From Treponema bryantii (lineage in GTDB: Bacteria > Spirochaetota > Spirochaetia > Treponematales > Treponemataceae), in assembly GCF_036492245.1 (NCBI RefSeq), contig NZ_AP025286.1:1798001-1862000 (forward strand): a stretch of DNA of 64,000 nt, written 5' to 3'. This document shows, piece by piece, positions 26,723 through 36,232 of the stretch (its first letter is position 1; the number at the start of each line of letters is the position of its first letter). Made by a program: the position numbers and the translations under genes. The notes below the pieces were generated by a model. That model searched no databases. It had not been told where the DNA came from and worked only from the letters and a program-made list of their open reading frames with translations.

Positions 26723-27274
26723 ATGAATGAGGAGATAAAGGCTGTAGCAGACCGTTTAATCGGTCTGCGTGAAATTATGGATGTATCAGTTGAAGAAGCT
26801 GCAGGTGTTTGCGGTATTTCAATTGACCAGTACAAGAAGTACGAAACAGGCACTGTTGATATTCCAGTTGGTATTCTTCAGTCTATGTCTAAGAAGTACG
26901 GTATTGACCTTGGCACTCTTATCTCCGGTAAGGAACCTCATATGCATTCTTACTGCCTGACTAAGAAAGACAAGGGACTTTCTGTAGATCGCCGCAGTGA
27001 CTATAAATATCAGGCACTTGCTGCTGGTTTCCAGAACAGAAAAGCTGATCCATTTATTGTAACAATTACACCTGAAGAAACCCGTGAGATTCATTTCAAT
27101 TCTCATCCGGGACATGAGTTTGAATATATGATTGAAGGCTCAATGAAGCTCGTGATAGATGGTAAAGAAATGACTCTGGAAGAGGGAGACAGTGTGTACT
27201 TTGATGCAACTAAACAGCACGGTATGCAGGCTCTAAATGATAAAAAGGCTAAGTTTCTGGCTATCATAATTTAG
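26723..27274 (+). CDS. XRE-cupin transcriptional regulator (acyl-CoA ligase operon)
   Basis: About 183 residues: helix-turn-helix (about 6-58; VSVEEAAGVCGISIDQYKKYETG) and a cupin (HEFEYMIEGSMKLVIDGKEM, LEEGDSVYFDATKQHG). It has the same design and length as the regulator at 12093. The start at 26723 (MNEEIK) has AAGGGG at 5 nt and aligns with the other regulator's start; an ATG at 26705 with GAGG at 7 nt would add six residues and cannot be excluded. The ligase gene follows after a repeat without its own visible promoter. It probably responds to the acyl substrate or acyl-CoA. Confidence 0.8.
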   Translation: MNEEIKAVADRLIGLREIMDVSVEEAAGVCGISIDQYKKYETGTVDIPVGILQSMSKKYGIDLGTLISGKEPHMHSYCLTKKDKGLSVDRRSDYKYQALAAGFQNRKADPFIVTITPEETREIHFNSHPGHEFEYMIEGSMKLVIDGKEMTLEEGDSVYFDATKQHGMQALNDKKAKFLAIII

Positions 27275-27282
27275 AATATTTA

Positions 27283-27353
27283 CGTCATTGCAAGCCGAAG
27301 GCGAAGCAATCCATTAAAAAGATTGCTTCGTCGCTTCACTTCTCGCAATGACG
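27283..27353. repeat. Palindromic repeat, family R1 (copy 3)
   Basis: CGTCATTGCA...GAAGCAATC at the left pairs with GATTGCTTCGTCG...CTCGCAATGACG at the right. It fills the space between the regulator and the ligase. Its last bases give the first codons of a spurious upstream start for the ligase. Confidence 0.85.
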
Positions 27354-27365
27354 AAGGGATTATAC

Positions 27366-29060
27366 ATGTTAGAAGATTTTCTTGAGAAGACAGAGTTTAA
27401 AGATTACAACGACTTTTTTGCAAACTACAAAATAAAGGTACCTGAGAACTTCAACTTCGGTTATGACGTTGTTGATGTTCTTGCAAAGCGCACACCGGAT
27501 GCAACAGCATTTATCTGGTGCAACGATAACGACGAAGAGCTCCGCATGACTTTCGGCGAGCTCAAGGAACGCACAGACAAAGCAGCTGCTTATTTCCGCA
27601 GTATTGGAATTAAACGCGGTGACTTTGTTATGCTGATCCTTCAGCGCCGCTACGAGTTCTGGATTTCTATTGTAGCACTTCACAAAATTGGTGCATCAGT
27701 AATTCCAGCAACTCACATGCTCACAAAAGAAGATATCGTTTTCCGCTGTAACGCAGCTTACATTAAAGCAGTTGTTGCTGTAGACCATCGTGAGCTTTTC
27801 ACATACATCGAAGATGCTCAGAAGGAATGTCCATCTCTTAAGACTTTAGTTGCAGTTCCTCCTTTCGGACTTGATAAAGGCATGAGCGAAGAGTTCAAGG
27901 CAAAGCATCCAAGCTGGCTCGACTTTACAGAGGGCTATCTCAACGTAAGTGCATCAGCATTGGCAGACTTCCATGCGCTCAAACGAGAAGACATCAGCAA
28001 GAACGATGACATTCTTCTTGCATACTTTACATCTGGAACTACAAGCCATCCAAAACTGGTTTCTCATAACTTCCTTTATCCGCTCGGACACATTGTAACT
28101 GCAAGCTACTGGCAGCAGGTACAGAAGGGCGGTCTCCACCTTACAGTTGCAGATACTGGCTGGGGTAAGGCAGTATGGGGTAAACTCTATGGTCAGTGGA
28201 TAGCAGAATGTTCTGTATTCATTTATGACTATCATGATAAGTTCAAGCCAATCGATCTTATCAAGCAGATTGAAAAGCATCACATTACTTCTTTCTGTGC
28301 GCCACCTACAATCTACCGCTTCCTTATCCAGGAAGATTTGAGTCAGTATGATTTCTCAAGCTGTCTGCACTGGTCAACAGCAGGTGAACCTCTTTCAGAA
28401 GAAGTATTCAACAAATGGAAGGAAATCACTGGAAAAGAGATCCGCGAAGGTTTTGGTCAGACTGAAACTACGTTGTCTCTCTTCAACTATGGCAACGAAA
28501 AGATAAAACCGGGCAGTCTTGGTAAGCCAGCTCCATATTACAACGTTACTTTGATTGATGAGGAAGGCAACGAAGTAGAAGACGGTGAAGTTGGTGAAAT
28601 AGTAGTTGATATGAAAAACGGCAACTTCCCTGGCTTGTTCATGGAATACTTTGGAGATCCTGTAAAAACTAAGTCTGTTATGCACGACGGCTACTATCAT
28701 ACTTCTGATAACGCCTGGCGTGATGAAGACGGATATTTCTGGTTCACTGGACGTAATGATGACGTAATCAAATGTTCCGGTTACCGCATCGGTACTTTTG
28801 AAGTTGAATCTGTTCTTATGCAGCATCCGGCTGTTGTTGAATGTGCCGTAACAGCAGCTCCAGACCCGGTACGTGGTCAGGTTGTTAAAGCAACAATCGT
28901 TCTTGCAAAGGACTACACTCCAAGTGACGAGCTTGTAAAAGACATCCAGAACTTTGTAAAGAAAACTACAGCACCATATAAATACCCGAGAATTGTAGAG
29001 TTCAGAGACAGTCTGCCTAAGACAATTTCTGGAAAGATCATGCGAAAAGACATAAAATAG
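27366..29060 (+). CDS. MACS-family acyl-CoA ligase (AMP-forming)
   Basis: About 564 residues of the medium-chain acyl-CoA synthetase group. Landmarks are YFTSGTTSHPKLVSH (about 219), the ADTGWGKAVWGKLYGQW active-site segment typical of MACS enzymes, GFGQTETT, YYHTSDNAWRDEDGYFWFTGRNDDVIKCSGYRI, and the catalytic lysine in TISGKIMRKDIK at the end. The group takes short, branched or aromatic acids such as isobutyrate or phenylacetate. The VOR complex makes or uses the same kinds of acyl-CoA. The start at 27366 has GAAGGG at 7 nt; an ATG at 27348 lies in the repeat and is rejected. Confidence 0.87.
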   Translation: MLEDFLEKTEFKDYNDFFANYKIKVPENFNFGYDVVDVLAKRTPDATAFIWCNDNDEELRMTFGELKERTDKAAAYFRSIGIKRGDFVMLILQRRYEFWISIVALHKIGASVIPATHMLTKEDIVFRCNAAYIKAVVAVDHRELFTYIEDAQKECPSLKTLVAVPPFGLDKGMSEEFKAKHPSWLDFTEGYLNVSASALADFHALKREDISKNDDILLAYFTSGTTSHPKLVSHNFLYPLGHIVTASYWQQVQKGGLHLTVADTGWGKAVWGKLYGQWIAECSVFIYDYHDKFKPIDLIKQIEKHHITSFCAPPTIYRFLIQEDLSQYDFSSCLHWSTAGEPLSEEVFNKWKEITGKEIREGFGQTETTLSLFNYGNEKIKPGSLGKPAPYYNVTLIDEEGNEVEDGEVGEIVVDMKNGNFPGLFMEYFGDPVKTKSVMHDGYYHTSDNAWRDEDGYFWFTGRNDDVIKCSGYRIGTFEVESVLMQHPAVVECAVTAAPDPVRGQVVKATIVLAKDYTPSDELVKDIQNFVKKTTAPYKYPRIVEFRDSLPKTISGKIMRKDIK

Positions 29061-29110
29061 ATGCTAAAACGAGTTCAGCATAACATTTTCACCCAACACT
29101 AAATATTAGA

Positions 29111-29145
29111 TGTCATTCCCGCGCTTGACGCGGGAATCTTTTTTT
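29111..29145 (+). terminator. R2 repeat acting as intrinsic terminator
   Basis: ATTCCCGCG and CGCGGGAAT make a perfect 9-bp stem with a CTTGA loop, followed by TC and seven T residues. It closes the ligase operon. The whole TGTCATTCCCGCGCTTGACG unit belongs to the R2 family seen at 43584 and 46796. Confidence 0.8.
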
Positions 29146-29160
29146 AACATTATATGGATT

Positions 29161-29568
29161 ATGGAAAAACTATTTGAAATAAACGTTCACATTACAGGCT
29201 TTAATCAAGTAAAAAGTCCAGAAATGACTGTAAACTTTATCAGCTTTGACGGTTATTGCGATACACCTTTTTTTAAGGGAACAATAATAGAAGGCGGTGT
29301 AGATACTCAGAAATTTGAAACAGGAAAAGACGGAACTTTAAGCGCCCGCTACATTCTCAAAGGAAAAGATAACAAAGACAAAGATACTTTTATCTTTATC
29401 GAAAATAATGGAATCTGCAAACCGGATGGTACAGTTACTACAGTTCCGTGCATAATTACTGATAACGAAAAGCTCCGGCCGATTTTTGCGGGTAAGCTTT
29501 CTGGGAAAGTTGTTGGTGTAGATACACCGGAACATGACAGAATCATCATTGAAATTTATAAGGACTAA
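29161..29568 (+). CDS. DUF3237-family protein
   Basis: 135 residues forming a probable small beta-barrel. The pattern F.INVHITG, FFKGTIIEGGVDTQKF, ARYILKGKDNKD..FIFIENNG and VVGVDTPEHDRIIIEIY follows DUF3237, a family with no established reaction. The start at 29161 (MEKLFEI) is chosen because an in-frame start at 29110 would translate the R2 terminator repeat. The sensor kinase ATG follows the TAA with no gap, so the two are cotranscribed and this protein may belong to the carbohydrate programme downstream. Confidence 0.65.
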   Translation: MEKLFEINVHITGFNQVKSPEMTVNFISFDGYCDTPFFKGTIIEGGVDTQKFETGKDGTLSARYILKGKDNKDKDTFIFIENNGICKPDGTVTTVPCIITDNEKLRPIFAGKLSGKVVGVDTPEHDRIIIEIYKD

Positions 29569-31242
29569 ATGAATTATCCTTCAATTTCTAAAAAGACATT
29601 TTTTCTTCTGATTTTTCAGGTAATTCTTCTGCTTTCTGTTTTAACGTCTTATATCGTTTATTCATATAATTCGTACATTCAGGGAATCAAACAAACGGCA
29701 GATAATTACCTTAAGCTTTATACAAAAGACCTTCAGTCAAAAATCAATAATGCAGATAAGGTTCTTGAACGTATTGCTTACGACAGCACAGACTATCTTA
29801 TTCTTCAAAGTGAAAAACCGGAAGAACGGTATTATGCCTCAGCAAGAATCAAACAACTGCTAACAACATCTCTTGCCTTTGATGAAGCAATTGATTTTAT
29901 AGTTGTAGGGGAATCAATTTATAAAACCTTTCTGATGGCAGAAACCTCAGGTACATCATACAGCACAAAAGAAGATATAAAAGAATTTATTCTTTCTGCA
30001 GCAGACCAGCAGCGCATCAAATCAGTATGGAATATCAAAAACTTTAACGGTACTGAATACGTTTATAAAATGTTTGTCTGGCAGGGGCGTGCAATAAGTA
30101 TTTTTATTTCTGCTGAAAAGTTTATTGAAATTGATGAAAATCCATCAGACCAGGAAATCTCTTCAACTACAGTTTTAATTCAATCCTGCATAAGCGGAGA
30201 AACAATCATTAAGGGTAGCCCCGAAAACATCAACAATAAAAGCATAAAATACGAAACCTACATTGCTTCCGACAATATCCGGGTTACTGCCTACACAAGT
30301 CATAAAGCAATTTCACTGCAGATTATGTCATTCGGATATATTCTTCTGCTGATTATCATAATTGCTACATCTTATGCCTTTGTAATGATGCACAGCATCG
30401 ATAAAAATGTTCTTAAGCCGCTGATTGTAATTAATGACCATATCATCAGCATTCAAAATGGAAATTATAATAAACCGCTTAAGGGTAATTTTAATACCCG
30501 TGAATTTGTAACGATTGAAACCAGTTTTAACTCAATGATTGAACAGATTTTAAATCTGAAAATTGAAGGCTATGAACGGCAGCTGGAATTAAATCAGTCT
30601 GAACTAAGGGCTATAAAACTCCAGATCCGTCCGCATTTTTTCTTAAACGCATTAACGACAATTTCAAGTTTAAGCAAACAGCATAATGACGCAGCCGTAG
30701 AAAAATATATTCAGACCCTTTCGGAAAACATCAGATACATGTTTAAGAGTGGTCTTCATACGGTTTCGCTGCAGGAAGAACTTAGCTTTGTAGAAAGTTA
30801 TTTTGAAATGCAGGAATTAAAATATCCAGACTGCGTTTTCCATTTTGTGGAATGTAATGAAGCTTTGTATCAATATCAGATTCCACAGATGATAATTCAT
30901 ACAATTATCGAAAACGAATATAAATATGCTGTGAGCGTAGATTCAATGCTTACAATTATCATCAGATGCAGCCTTCAGAATTATAATGGCCGCAATTGTC
31001 TTTGCATTGAAATTGAAGATGACGGCAAGGGCTATCCTCAAAATGTAATAGACTCTTTTGAAAATTCAGACAATAATAGCCATACGGTTACTAATGACGG
31101 AAAACGCGTAGGTCTTTTAAGCATAAAAAAGATTATGAAGATTATGTATGAGGATGATGATTTATTTACAATCTCTAATATAAGTCCACACGGCTGTCAT
31201 AATAAAATCATTATTCCGGAAAAGCCTGTTAATGTGATATAG
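29569..31242 (+). CDS. yesM: YesM-type sensor histidine kinase
   Basis: 557 residues: membrane helix about 11-31, extracytoplasmic sensor to about 250, second helix about 251-273, HAMP-like linker, then His_kinase and HATPase domains. H356 in LQIRPHFFLNAL is the phosphorylated histidine of the LytS/YesM group; ENEYKYAV is the N box and EDDGKGYP the G box. It signals to the AraC-type regulator encoded 3 nt downstream. The adjacent Lpl-type transporter is the expected target, a common arrangement in Firmicutes and Treponema sugar loci. Confidence 0.85.
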   Translation: MNYPSISKKTFFLLIFQVILLLSVLTSYIVYSYNSYIQGIKQTADNYLKLYTKDLQSKINNADKVLERIAYDSTDYLILQSEKPEERYYASARIKQLLTTSLAFDEAIDFIVVGESIYKTFLMAETSGTSYSTKEDIKEFILSAADQQRIKSVWNIKNFNGTEYVYKMFVWQGRAISIFISAEKFIEIDENPSDQEISSTTVLIQSCISGETIIKGSPENINNKSIKYETYIASDNIRVTAYTSHKAISLQIMSFGYILLLIIIIATSYAFVMMHSIDKNVLKPLIVINDHIISIQNGNYNKPLKGNFNTREFVTIETSFNSMIEQILNLKIEGYERQLELNQSELRAIKLQIRPHFFLNALTTISSLSKQHNDAAVEKYIQTLSENIRYMFKSGLHTVSLQEELSFVESYFEMQELKYPDCVFHFVECNEALYQYQIPQMIIHTIIENEYKYAVSVDSMLTIIIRCSLQNYNGRNCLCIEIEDDGKGYPQNVIDSFENSDNNSHTVTNDGKRVGLLSIKKIMKIMYEDDDLFTISNISPHGCHNKIIIPEKPVNVI

Positions 31243-31251
31243 GAAATGTAC

Positions 31252-32808
31252 ATGAAAGTTTTAATTGTAGATGATGATATTGCTACTGTTGATGTAATTA
31301 AATCTAACATCGAATGGAAAAAACTTGAAGTTGAACATGTTGTTTCTGCGTATAATATTAAGCAGGCAAAAGATTTATTAAATCAAAATGTTTTTGACAT
31401 TATCATAAGCGATATTGAAATGCCGCAGGGCTCGGGACTTGATTTACTTAAATGGTTCCGTGAACAGAATATGCAGGGGGAATTCCTATTTCTTACCTGT
31501 CATGAAAATTTTAATTATGCAAGTGATGCCTTAAAGTTGCATGCTTTTGAATATCTCTTAAAACCATTTAACGTAAACACGATGGAAGAATCCATCAAAA
31601 GAATTATCCAGAACATAAAAGAACAGCAGCAGAAAAAGACTAAATATATTTCTGAACTTACAAAGGGCTTTTATCAGCAGCTTACAGCCGGTGCTTTAGA
31701 TTCTAATCTTTCCGAAGAAGTAAAGAAACGCGGACTAGATATTGATACTGAAGCAGAATACATTGCAATTACCTCAAACATTACAAATACCATGCGCGAT
31801 CAGCAGAAAATGACTCACAGCATGTTTATTTTTATGATTGAAAACCTGCACAATGAAAATCTGTTTGAAGGAAAATCTGCAGGAAACATTATATGCAGTC
31901 AGTATAACCGTGGATTTTTTGTAGAATCCATCTGTAAAAGAAGCGAATCCGGTAACCTTACAGATGCCGTAAAAAAACTGATTTCAGAAATCAAAAAGAC
32001 TCTTTCTGTAAATATTACTGTTTGTATTGGTGAGCCCTGCAAACTTAGTGAAATCAGCAATATTTATAATCATCATATTGAATTACTAAAATCAAATGTC
32101 TCTTATACAGACAGCTTCTTTTATGAATATCAGATTGAAGATAATAAGGCCAATACTTCTAAAGTAATTGATATTGGTGAGTTCCAGGAATATTTTCTGG
32201 AAAAAGAAAAACTTAAAATCATGAGCAGCATCAAAAACATTCTCTATAAAAAGATGGAAGATAAAACTTTGAATGAAATGATGCTCTATACTTTGCGACA
32301 GGAATTGAACCAGTGTGTTTTTAAATGCTTTGCAACTTATGATATCAAGGCAGACGGTTTTATGACCCGGCCGGAAGATATTGATTTAAGCGTTCAGGCA
32401 ATTGAATCTACATCAAATATGATTAAGTGGGTAAGCTATCTTGTAGACTGCTATATCGAAACTCTGGAAACAAATTTGAACCGCGATACTGATGTAGAAA
32501 AAATCAACAGATTTATAAAAGAGCATTACAGTGAAAATATCGGCCGCAACGAAATTGCTGATTTTATTCACCTTGCACCGGAATACGTTTCTAAGCTTTA
32601 TAAGAAAAAAACAGGCATCACTATAAAAGATTATCTAAATGAATACAGAGTAGAACAGGCTAAACTTTTACTTCAAAATAATGCGCTTCGTGTCAGTGAT
32701 ATTTCAGATATGGTTGGCTTTGAAAACTTTACTTACTTTTCTACGATTTTCAAAAAATATACACAGATGTCGCCGAACGAATATCGAAAGTCTCAAAATT
32801 TAAAATAA
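31252..32808 (+). CDS. yesN: YesN-type response regulator with AraC DNA-binding domain
   Basis: About 518 residues. A receiver domain (VLIVDDD, IIISDIEMPQGSGLDLL, LTCHENFNYA, YLLKPF) is followed by a long middle region and a C-terminal AraC helix-turn-helix pair (about 415-515; IGRNEIADFIHLAPEYVSKLYKKKTG, VSDISDMVGFENFTYFSTIFKKYTQMSPNEYR). It activates sugar-uptake genes when phosphorylated by the YesM kinase. ATG 31252 has AGGA about 8 nt upstream; an ATG at 31246 lies too close to it. Confidence 0.85.
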   Translation: MKVLIVDDDIATVDVIKSNIEWKKLEVEHVVSAYNIKQAKDLLNQNVFDIIISDIEMPQGSGLDLLKWFREQNMQGEFLFLTCHENFNYASDALKLHAFEYLLKPFNVNTMEESIKRIIQNIKEQQQKKTKYISELTKGFYQQLTAGALDSNLSEEVKKRGLDIDTEAEYIAITSNITNTMRDQQKMTHSMFIFMIENLHNENLFEGKSAGNIICSQYNRGFFVESICKRSESGNLTDAVKKLISEIKKTLSVNITVCIGEPCKLSEISNIYNHHIELLKSNVSYTDSFFYEYQIEDNKANTSKVIDIGEFQEYFLEKEKLKIMSSIKNILYKKMEDKTLNEMMLYTLRQELNQCVFKCFATYDIKADGFMTRPEDIDLSVQAIESTSNMIKWVSYLVDCYIETLETNLNRDTDVEKINRFIKEHYSENIGRNEIADFIHLAPEYVSKLYKKKTGITIKDYLNEYRVEQAKLLLQNNALRVSDISDMVGFENFTYFSTIFKKYTQMSPNEYRKSQNLK

Positions 32809-32884
32809 TTATCCTATTTTTTAAGGAATCAGGAAAAAAGCTCGTATATCATACATCATAGACATTCATATCAGGAGGTTTATT

Positions 32885-34396
32885 ATGAAAAAGTCTATGA
32901 AGGCTGCAATCTGTACAGCCTGTATCACTCTTATGGCATCTGTATTTGCAGGATGTTCTAAAGGGGAAGGAAAACTATCTTCTTCAAAAAAATATGAACA
33001 GGTAACTTACGCATACTGTGTATTTACAAATGTTCCTGCAGAAAAGGATCTTGATGTAGTTGAAGAACAGATTAACAAAATTACACGAGAAAAGATTGGT
33101 GTAGAAGTAACTCTGCTTCCAATTTCAATTGCTGAATACAATAACAAGGTAAGCCTTGCTCTGCAGGGTGGAGAAAAAATTGATATCTTCCAGTCACTCG
33201 GAAATTTTGGAACCTGTGTTTCAAGTGAAATGACTTATGATATCACAGACCTTCTTGAAAAATATGGAAAAGAAACAAAAGAGCTCCAAGGTGAACAGTG
33301 GCTTAACAGCTGTTCTTCTAACGGCCGTATTTATGGTATTCCAACATATAAACCTGTAGCCCTTACTCCAATGCTCATTTACAGAAAAGACATTGCTCAG
33401 GAAATGGGCCTTGATATGACAAAGGTTAATTCTCTTGATGATGTAACTGAAGTTCTTGCAAAGGTTAAAAAGGCATATCCAACTATGATACCTTTGAGCC
33501 CAACACAGTCTGGAACAATCGGTACAGAACTTACAATGCAAAAAATCGATTATCTTAATGATGATTTCTATTCACCAGTTGGAGTTATCATTGGAGACAG
33601 CTTTAAGGTTCAGGATCTTTATTCAACAAAAGAATTCAAAAAAATCTGTGACTTTGCCTATAACCTTCAAAAAAACAATCTGATTATGAAGGACGCTGCA
33701 ACAACAACAAGTATGGCAGCAGATACAATGAGTTCTGGAAACTACTTTGCTTATATCGCTTCTTACAGCTATCCGGAAGAAGATACAGCTGCAAGCCTTC
33801 AGTCACAGTTCAGCCAGTATCCAATCGGAGCTAAGATCATTGGTGATGCATATCTTTCTACAACAGACTTGAACGCCGTAAGCTGGATGATTGCTTCTAC
33901 AACAAAAGTTCCAGAAGCAGCAATGAAGTTCCTTAATCTTACATTCACAGACAAAGATGTTATCAACTCTTTGATTTACGGTGTAGAAGGTCGTGACTAT
34001 GTTCTTGAAAATGGTTTTGTAAGCTATCCAGAAGGACAGACTGCATTTACAGTTCCTTACTCAGCACAGTTGAGCTGCGGTACTCTCGGTAACTTCTTTA
34101 TGATGTATACAACTGCAGGTACAGATCCAGCTTCTCTTGAATGGGAGCTTGAACAGAACAAGGTTGCACCAACATCTCCAGCAATGGGCTTTACATTCGA
34201 TTCTTCAAAATTGAAAACACAGTACACTGCTGTAAAGAACGTAATCGCCCAGTACCTTCCAGGTCTTATCTGTGGTTCACTTAATCCAGATACAGAAATC
34301 ACAAAATTCATCAACGCATTGAATGACGCAGGTTACAAAGAAATTCTTGCAGAAAAACAGAAGCAGCTTGATGCATGGGTAGTGGAGAATAAATAA
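32885..34396 (+). CDS. Lpl-type sugar-binding lipoprotein
   Basis: 503 residues. The signal ends in the lipobox FAGC at about C24, and a Ser/Gly/Lys linker follows. The rest resembles the large LplA-type binding proteins (IFQSLGNFGTC, GRIYGIPTYKP..TPMLIYRKDIAQEMG, KAMKFLNLTFTDK-like segment). It binds an oligosaccharide outside the inner membrane and hands it to the two permeases downstream. TCAGGAGG sits 7 nt before the ATG. The 76-nt leader is the likely place for YesN control. Confidence 0.82.
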   Translation: MKKSMKAAICTACITLMASVFAGCSKGEGKLSSSKKYEQVTYAYCVFTNVPAEKDLDVVEEQINKITREKIGVEVTLLPISIAEYNNKVSLALQGGEKIDIFQSLGNFGTCVSSEMTYDITDLLEKYGKETKELQGEQWLNSCSSNGRIYGIPTYKPVALTPMLIYRKDIAQEMGLDMTKVNSLDDVTEVLAKVKKAYPTMIPLSPTQSGTIGTELTMQKIDYLNDDFYSPVGVIIGDSFKVQDLYSTKEFKKICDFAYNLQKNNLIMKDAATTTSMAADTMSSGNYFAYIASYSYPEEDTAASLQSQFSQYPIGAKIIGDAYLSTTDLNAVSWMIASTTKVPEAAMKFLNLTFTDKDVINSLIYGVEGRDYVLENGFVSYPEGQTAFTVPYSAQLSCGTLGNFFMMYTTAGTDPASLEWELEQNKVAPTSPAMGFTFDSSKLKTQYTAVKNVIAQYLPGLICGSLNPDTEITKFINALNDAGYKEILAEKQKQLDAWVVENK

Positions 34397-34398
34397 AC

Positions 34399-35331
34399 AT
34401 GAAGACAATAAAGACAGTTAAAACAAGCAGCAGACTTTCGGATACACTCCCAATTCTGCTGATTGCATTGCCTGGTATAATCTATCTTATCATAAACAAT
34501 TATATACCAATGGCAGGACTATTTTTGGCTTTCAAAAAATTCAGCTATTTGAAAGGTATATTTGGAAGTGACTGGTGTGGATTTGATAACTTCAGATTTC
34601 TTTTTCAGACCAAAGACGCATGGATTATGACCCGCAATACACTTTTGTATAATGCTGCCTTTATTGTCCTTGGTACTGTACTTTCAATTTTTATTGCAAT
34701 TTTGATGTGCGAGCTTGGAGAAAGACTTAGAGTAAAGTTCTTTCAGTCTATACTCCTTTTGCCAAATCTTTTGTCTTGGGTTGTAATAAGCTTTATCGTA
34801 TTTGCTTTTTTGAATGCAGATACCGGCTTTATAAATAATACAATTCTTCCAAAGCTCGGCATCCAACCGATTTCCTGGTACAGTACTCCGGGAGCCTGGC
34901 CGGTGGTTCTTACCTTTGTATATCTTTGGAAGAACCTTGGCTACCAGTCGGTAGTTTATATGGCAAGTATTGCTGGAATTGATAAGTCTATTTATGAAGC
35001 TGCAACTATTGATGGAGCAGGTAAGGTTAAACAGATTTTTACAATTACTTTGCCAATGCTTAAGCCTACAATCATTATGCTTGTGCTTATGTCTATCGGA
35101 AGAATCTTCTTCTCGGACTTTGGTTTGTTCTATCAGGTTCCACAGAACTCTGGAGCAATTTTCAGTACAACACAGACAATTGATACTTACGTTTACCGTG
35201 GTCTTATGGAACTCAACGATGTAGGTATGTCTGCCGCTGCAGGCTTCTATCAGTCGATTGTAGGTTTTGTTCTTGTACTGATTGCAAATCACATTGTCAG
35301 AAAAGTTGACAATGAAAATGCTTTGTTCTAA
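34399..35331 (+). CDS. lplB: LplB-type sugar ABC permease
   Basis: 310 residues with six membrane helices. The IYLIINNYIPMAGLFLAFKKFSYLKGIFGSDWCGF N-terminal pattern, and the coupling loop SIYEAATIDGAGKVKQIFTITLPMLKPT, are typical of the LplB/YtcP permease group. ATG lies 2 nt after the stop of the binding-protein gene. No ATPase is encoded in the operon, so a shared MsmX-type ATPase must serve it; the UgpC-like gene at 44907 is one candidate. Confidence 0.88.
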   Translation: MKTIKTVKTSSRLSDTLPILLIALPGIIYLIINNYIPMAGLFLAFKKFSYLKGIFGSDWCGFDNFRFLFQTKDAWIMTRNTLLYNAAFIVLGTVLSIFIAILMCELGERLRVKFFQSILLLPNLLSWVVISFIVFAFLNADTGFINNTILPKLGIQPISWYSTPGAWPVVLTFVYLWKNLGYQSVVYMASIAGIDKSIYEAATIDGAGKVKQIFTITLPMLKPTIIMLVLMSIGRIFFSDFGLFYQVPQNSGAIFSTTQTIDTYVYRGLMELNDVGMSAAAGFYQSIVGFVLVLIANHIVRKVDNENALF

Positions 35332-35344
35332 GTGAGGTTTGATT

Positions 35345-36229
35345 ATGGTCGAAAGTAAAAGCTTTAATAATATAACCACAGCAATTTTAGGAATTATTGT
35401 TGCCATAACCTTATTACCTTTAATTCTTATTGTGATTGCTTCATTCAGTGCAGAAAGCGCATTGATCCAGAACGGATACAGTTATTTTCCAAAGGCGCTA
35501 AGCCTTGATGCCTATTACTACATGGTAAAGCAGGGAGTAACAATCCTGCGCTCTTATGGAGTAGCAATTTTTGTAACTGTAGCAGGTACAGTTACCGGTG
35601 TAATTCTTACAACAATGCTTGCATATGCAATTTCTAGAAAGTCGTTTAAGTACAGAAATGCGCTGGCATTCTTTGTATTTTTCACAATGCTTTTTAATGG
35701 CGGAATTGTTCCTTCATACATTATGTGGACACGCTTTTTCCACATCAAAAATACAATGTGGGCTCTTATAATTCCAAACTATCTGATTTCTGCCTTCAAT
35801 GTAATTCTGGTTAAGAACTATTTTAATAACAGTATTCCGGAATCTTTGATTGAATCAGCAAAAATAGATGGAGCTGGAGAATTAAGAATCTTTGTTCAGA
35901 TTATGTTCCCGCTAGCAACTCCTGCAATTGTAACAATCTCATTGTTCTCAGGACTCTGCTACTGGAATGACTGGACCAACGGTTTGTATTACATCAGCAA
36001 CGAAAAGTTCTACACAATTCAAATGCTTCTTATGAAGATTATGAACAACATTCAGGCTCTTCGTGCAAATACAAATTCTTCTTTACTCGGTACAGGTACA
36101 GTTGAACTGCCGGGTACATCAATTCGAATGGCAATGGCAGTTGTTGGAATTCTTCCGATTCTGATTATTTATCCATTCGCTCAAAAACATATCATCAGAG
36201 GCATCGTAGTTGGTGCTGTTAAGGGGTAA
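35345..36229 (+). CDS. lplC: LplC-type sugar ABC permease
   Basis: About 294 residues with six helices and the loop IPESLIESAKIDGAGELRIFVQIMFPLATPAI. The ALRANTNSSLLGTGTVELPGTSIRMAMAV..LPILIIYPFAQKHI ending is highly typical of LplC/YtcP. ATG 35345 has GAGG 7 nt upstream; a TTG six bases earlier is not plausible. Heterodimer partner of the preceding permease. Confidence 0.88.
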   Translation: MVESKSFNNITTAILGIIVAITLLPLILIVIASFSAESALIQNGYSYFPKALSLDAYYYMVKQGVTILRSYGVAIFVTVAGTVTGVILTTMLAYAISRKSFKYRNALAFFVFFTMLFNGGIVPSYIMWTRFFHIKNTMWALIIPNYLISAFNVILVKNYFNNSIPESLIESAKIDGAGELRIFVQIMFPLATPAIVTISLFSGLCYWNDWTNGLYYISNEKFYTIQMLLMKIMNNIQALRANTNSSLLGTGTVELPGTSIRMAMAVVGILPILIIYPFAQKHIIRGIVVGAVKG

Positions 36230-36232
36230 TTA

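Noticed and set aside
4916-27353. R1 repeats as a CRISPR or clustered array
   Set aside because: The copies are single, far apart, palindromic and without spacers.
29110-29160. A longer start for the DUF3237 protein (MSFPRLTRES...)
   Set aside because: These codons are the R2 terminator hairpin; translation from 29161 matches the family.
34684-35406. A 240-codon minus-strand frame
   Set aside because: Antisense shadow of the LplB-type permease gene.
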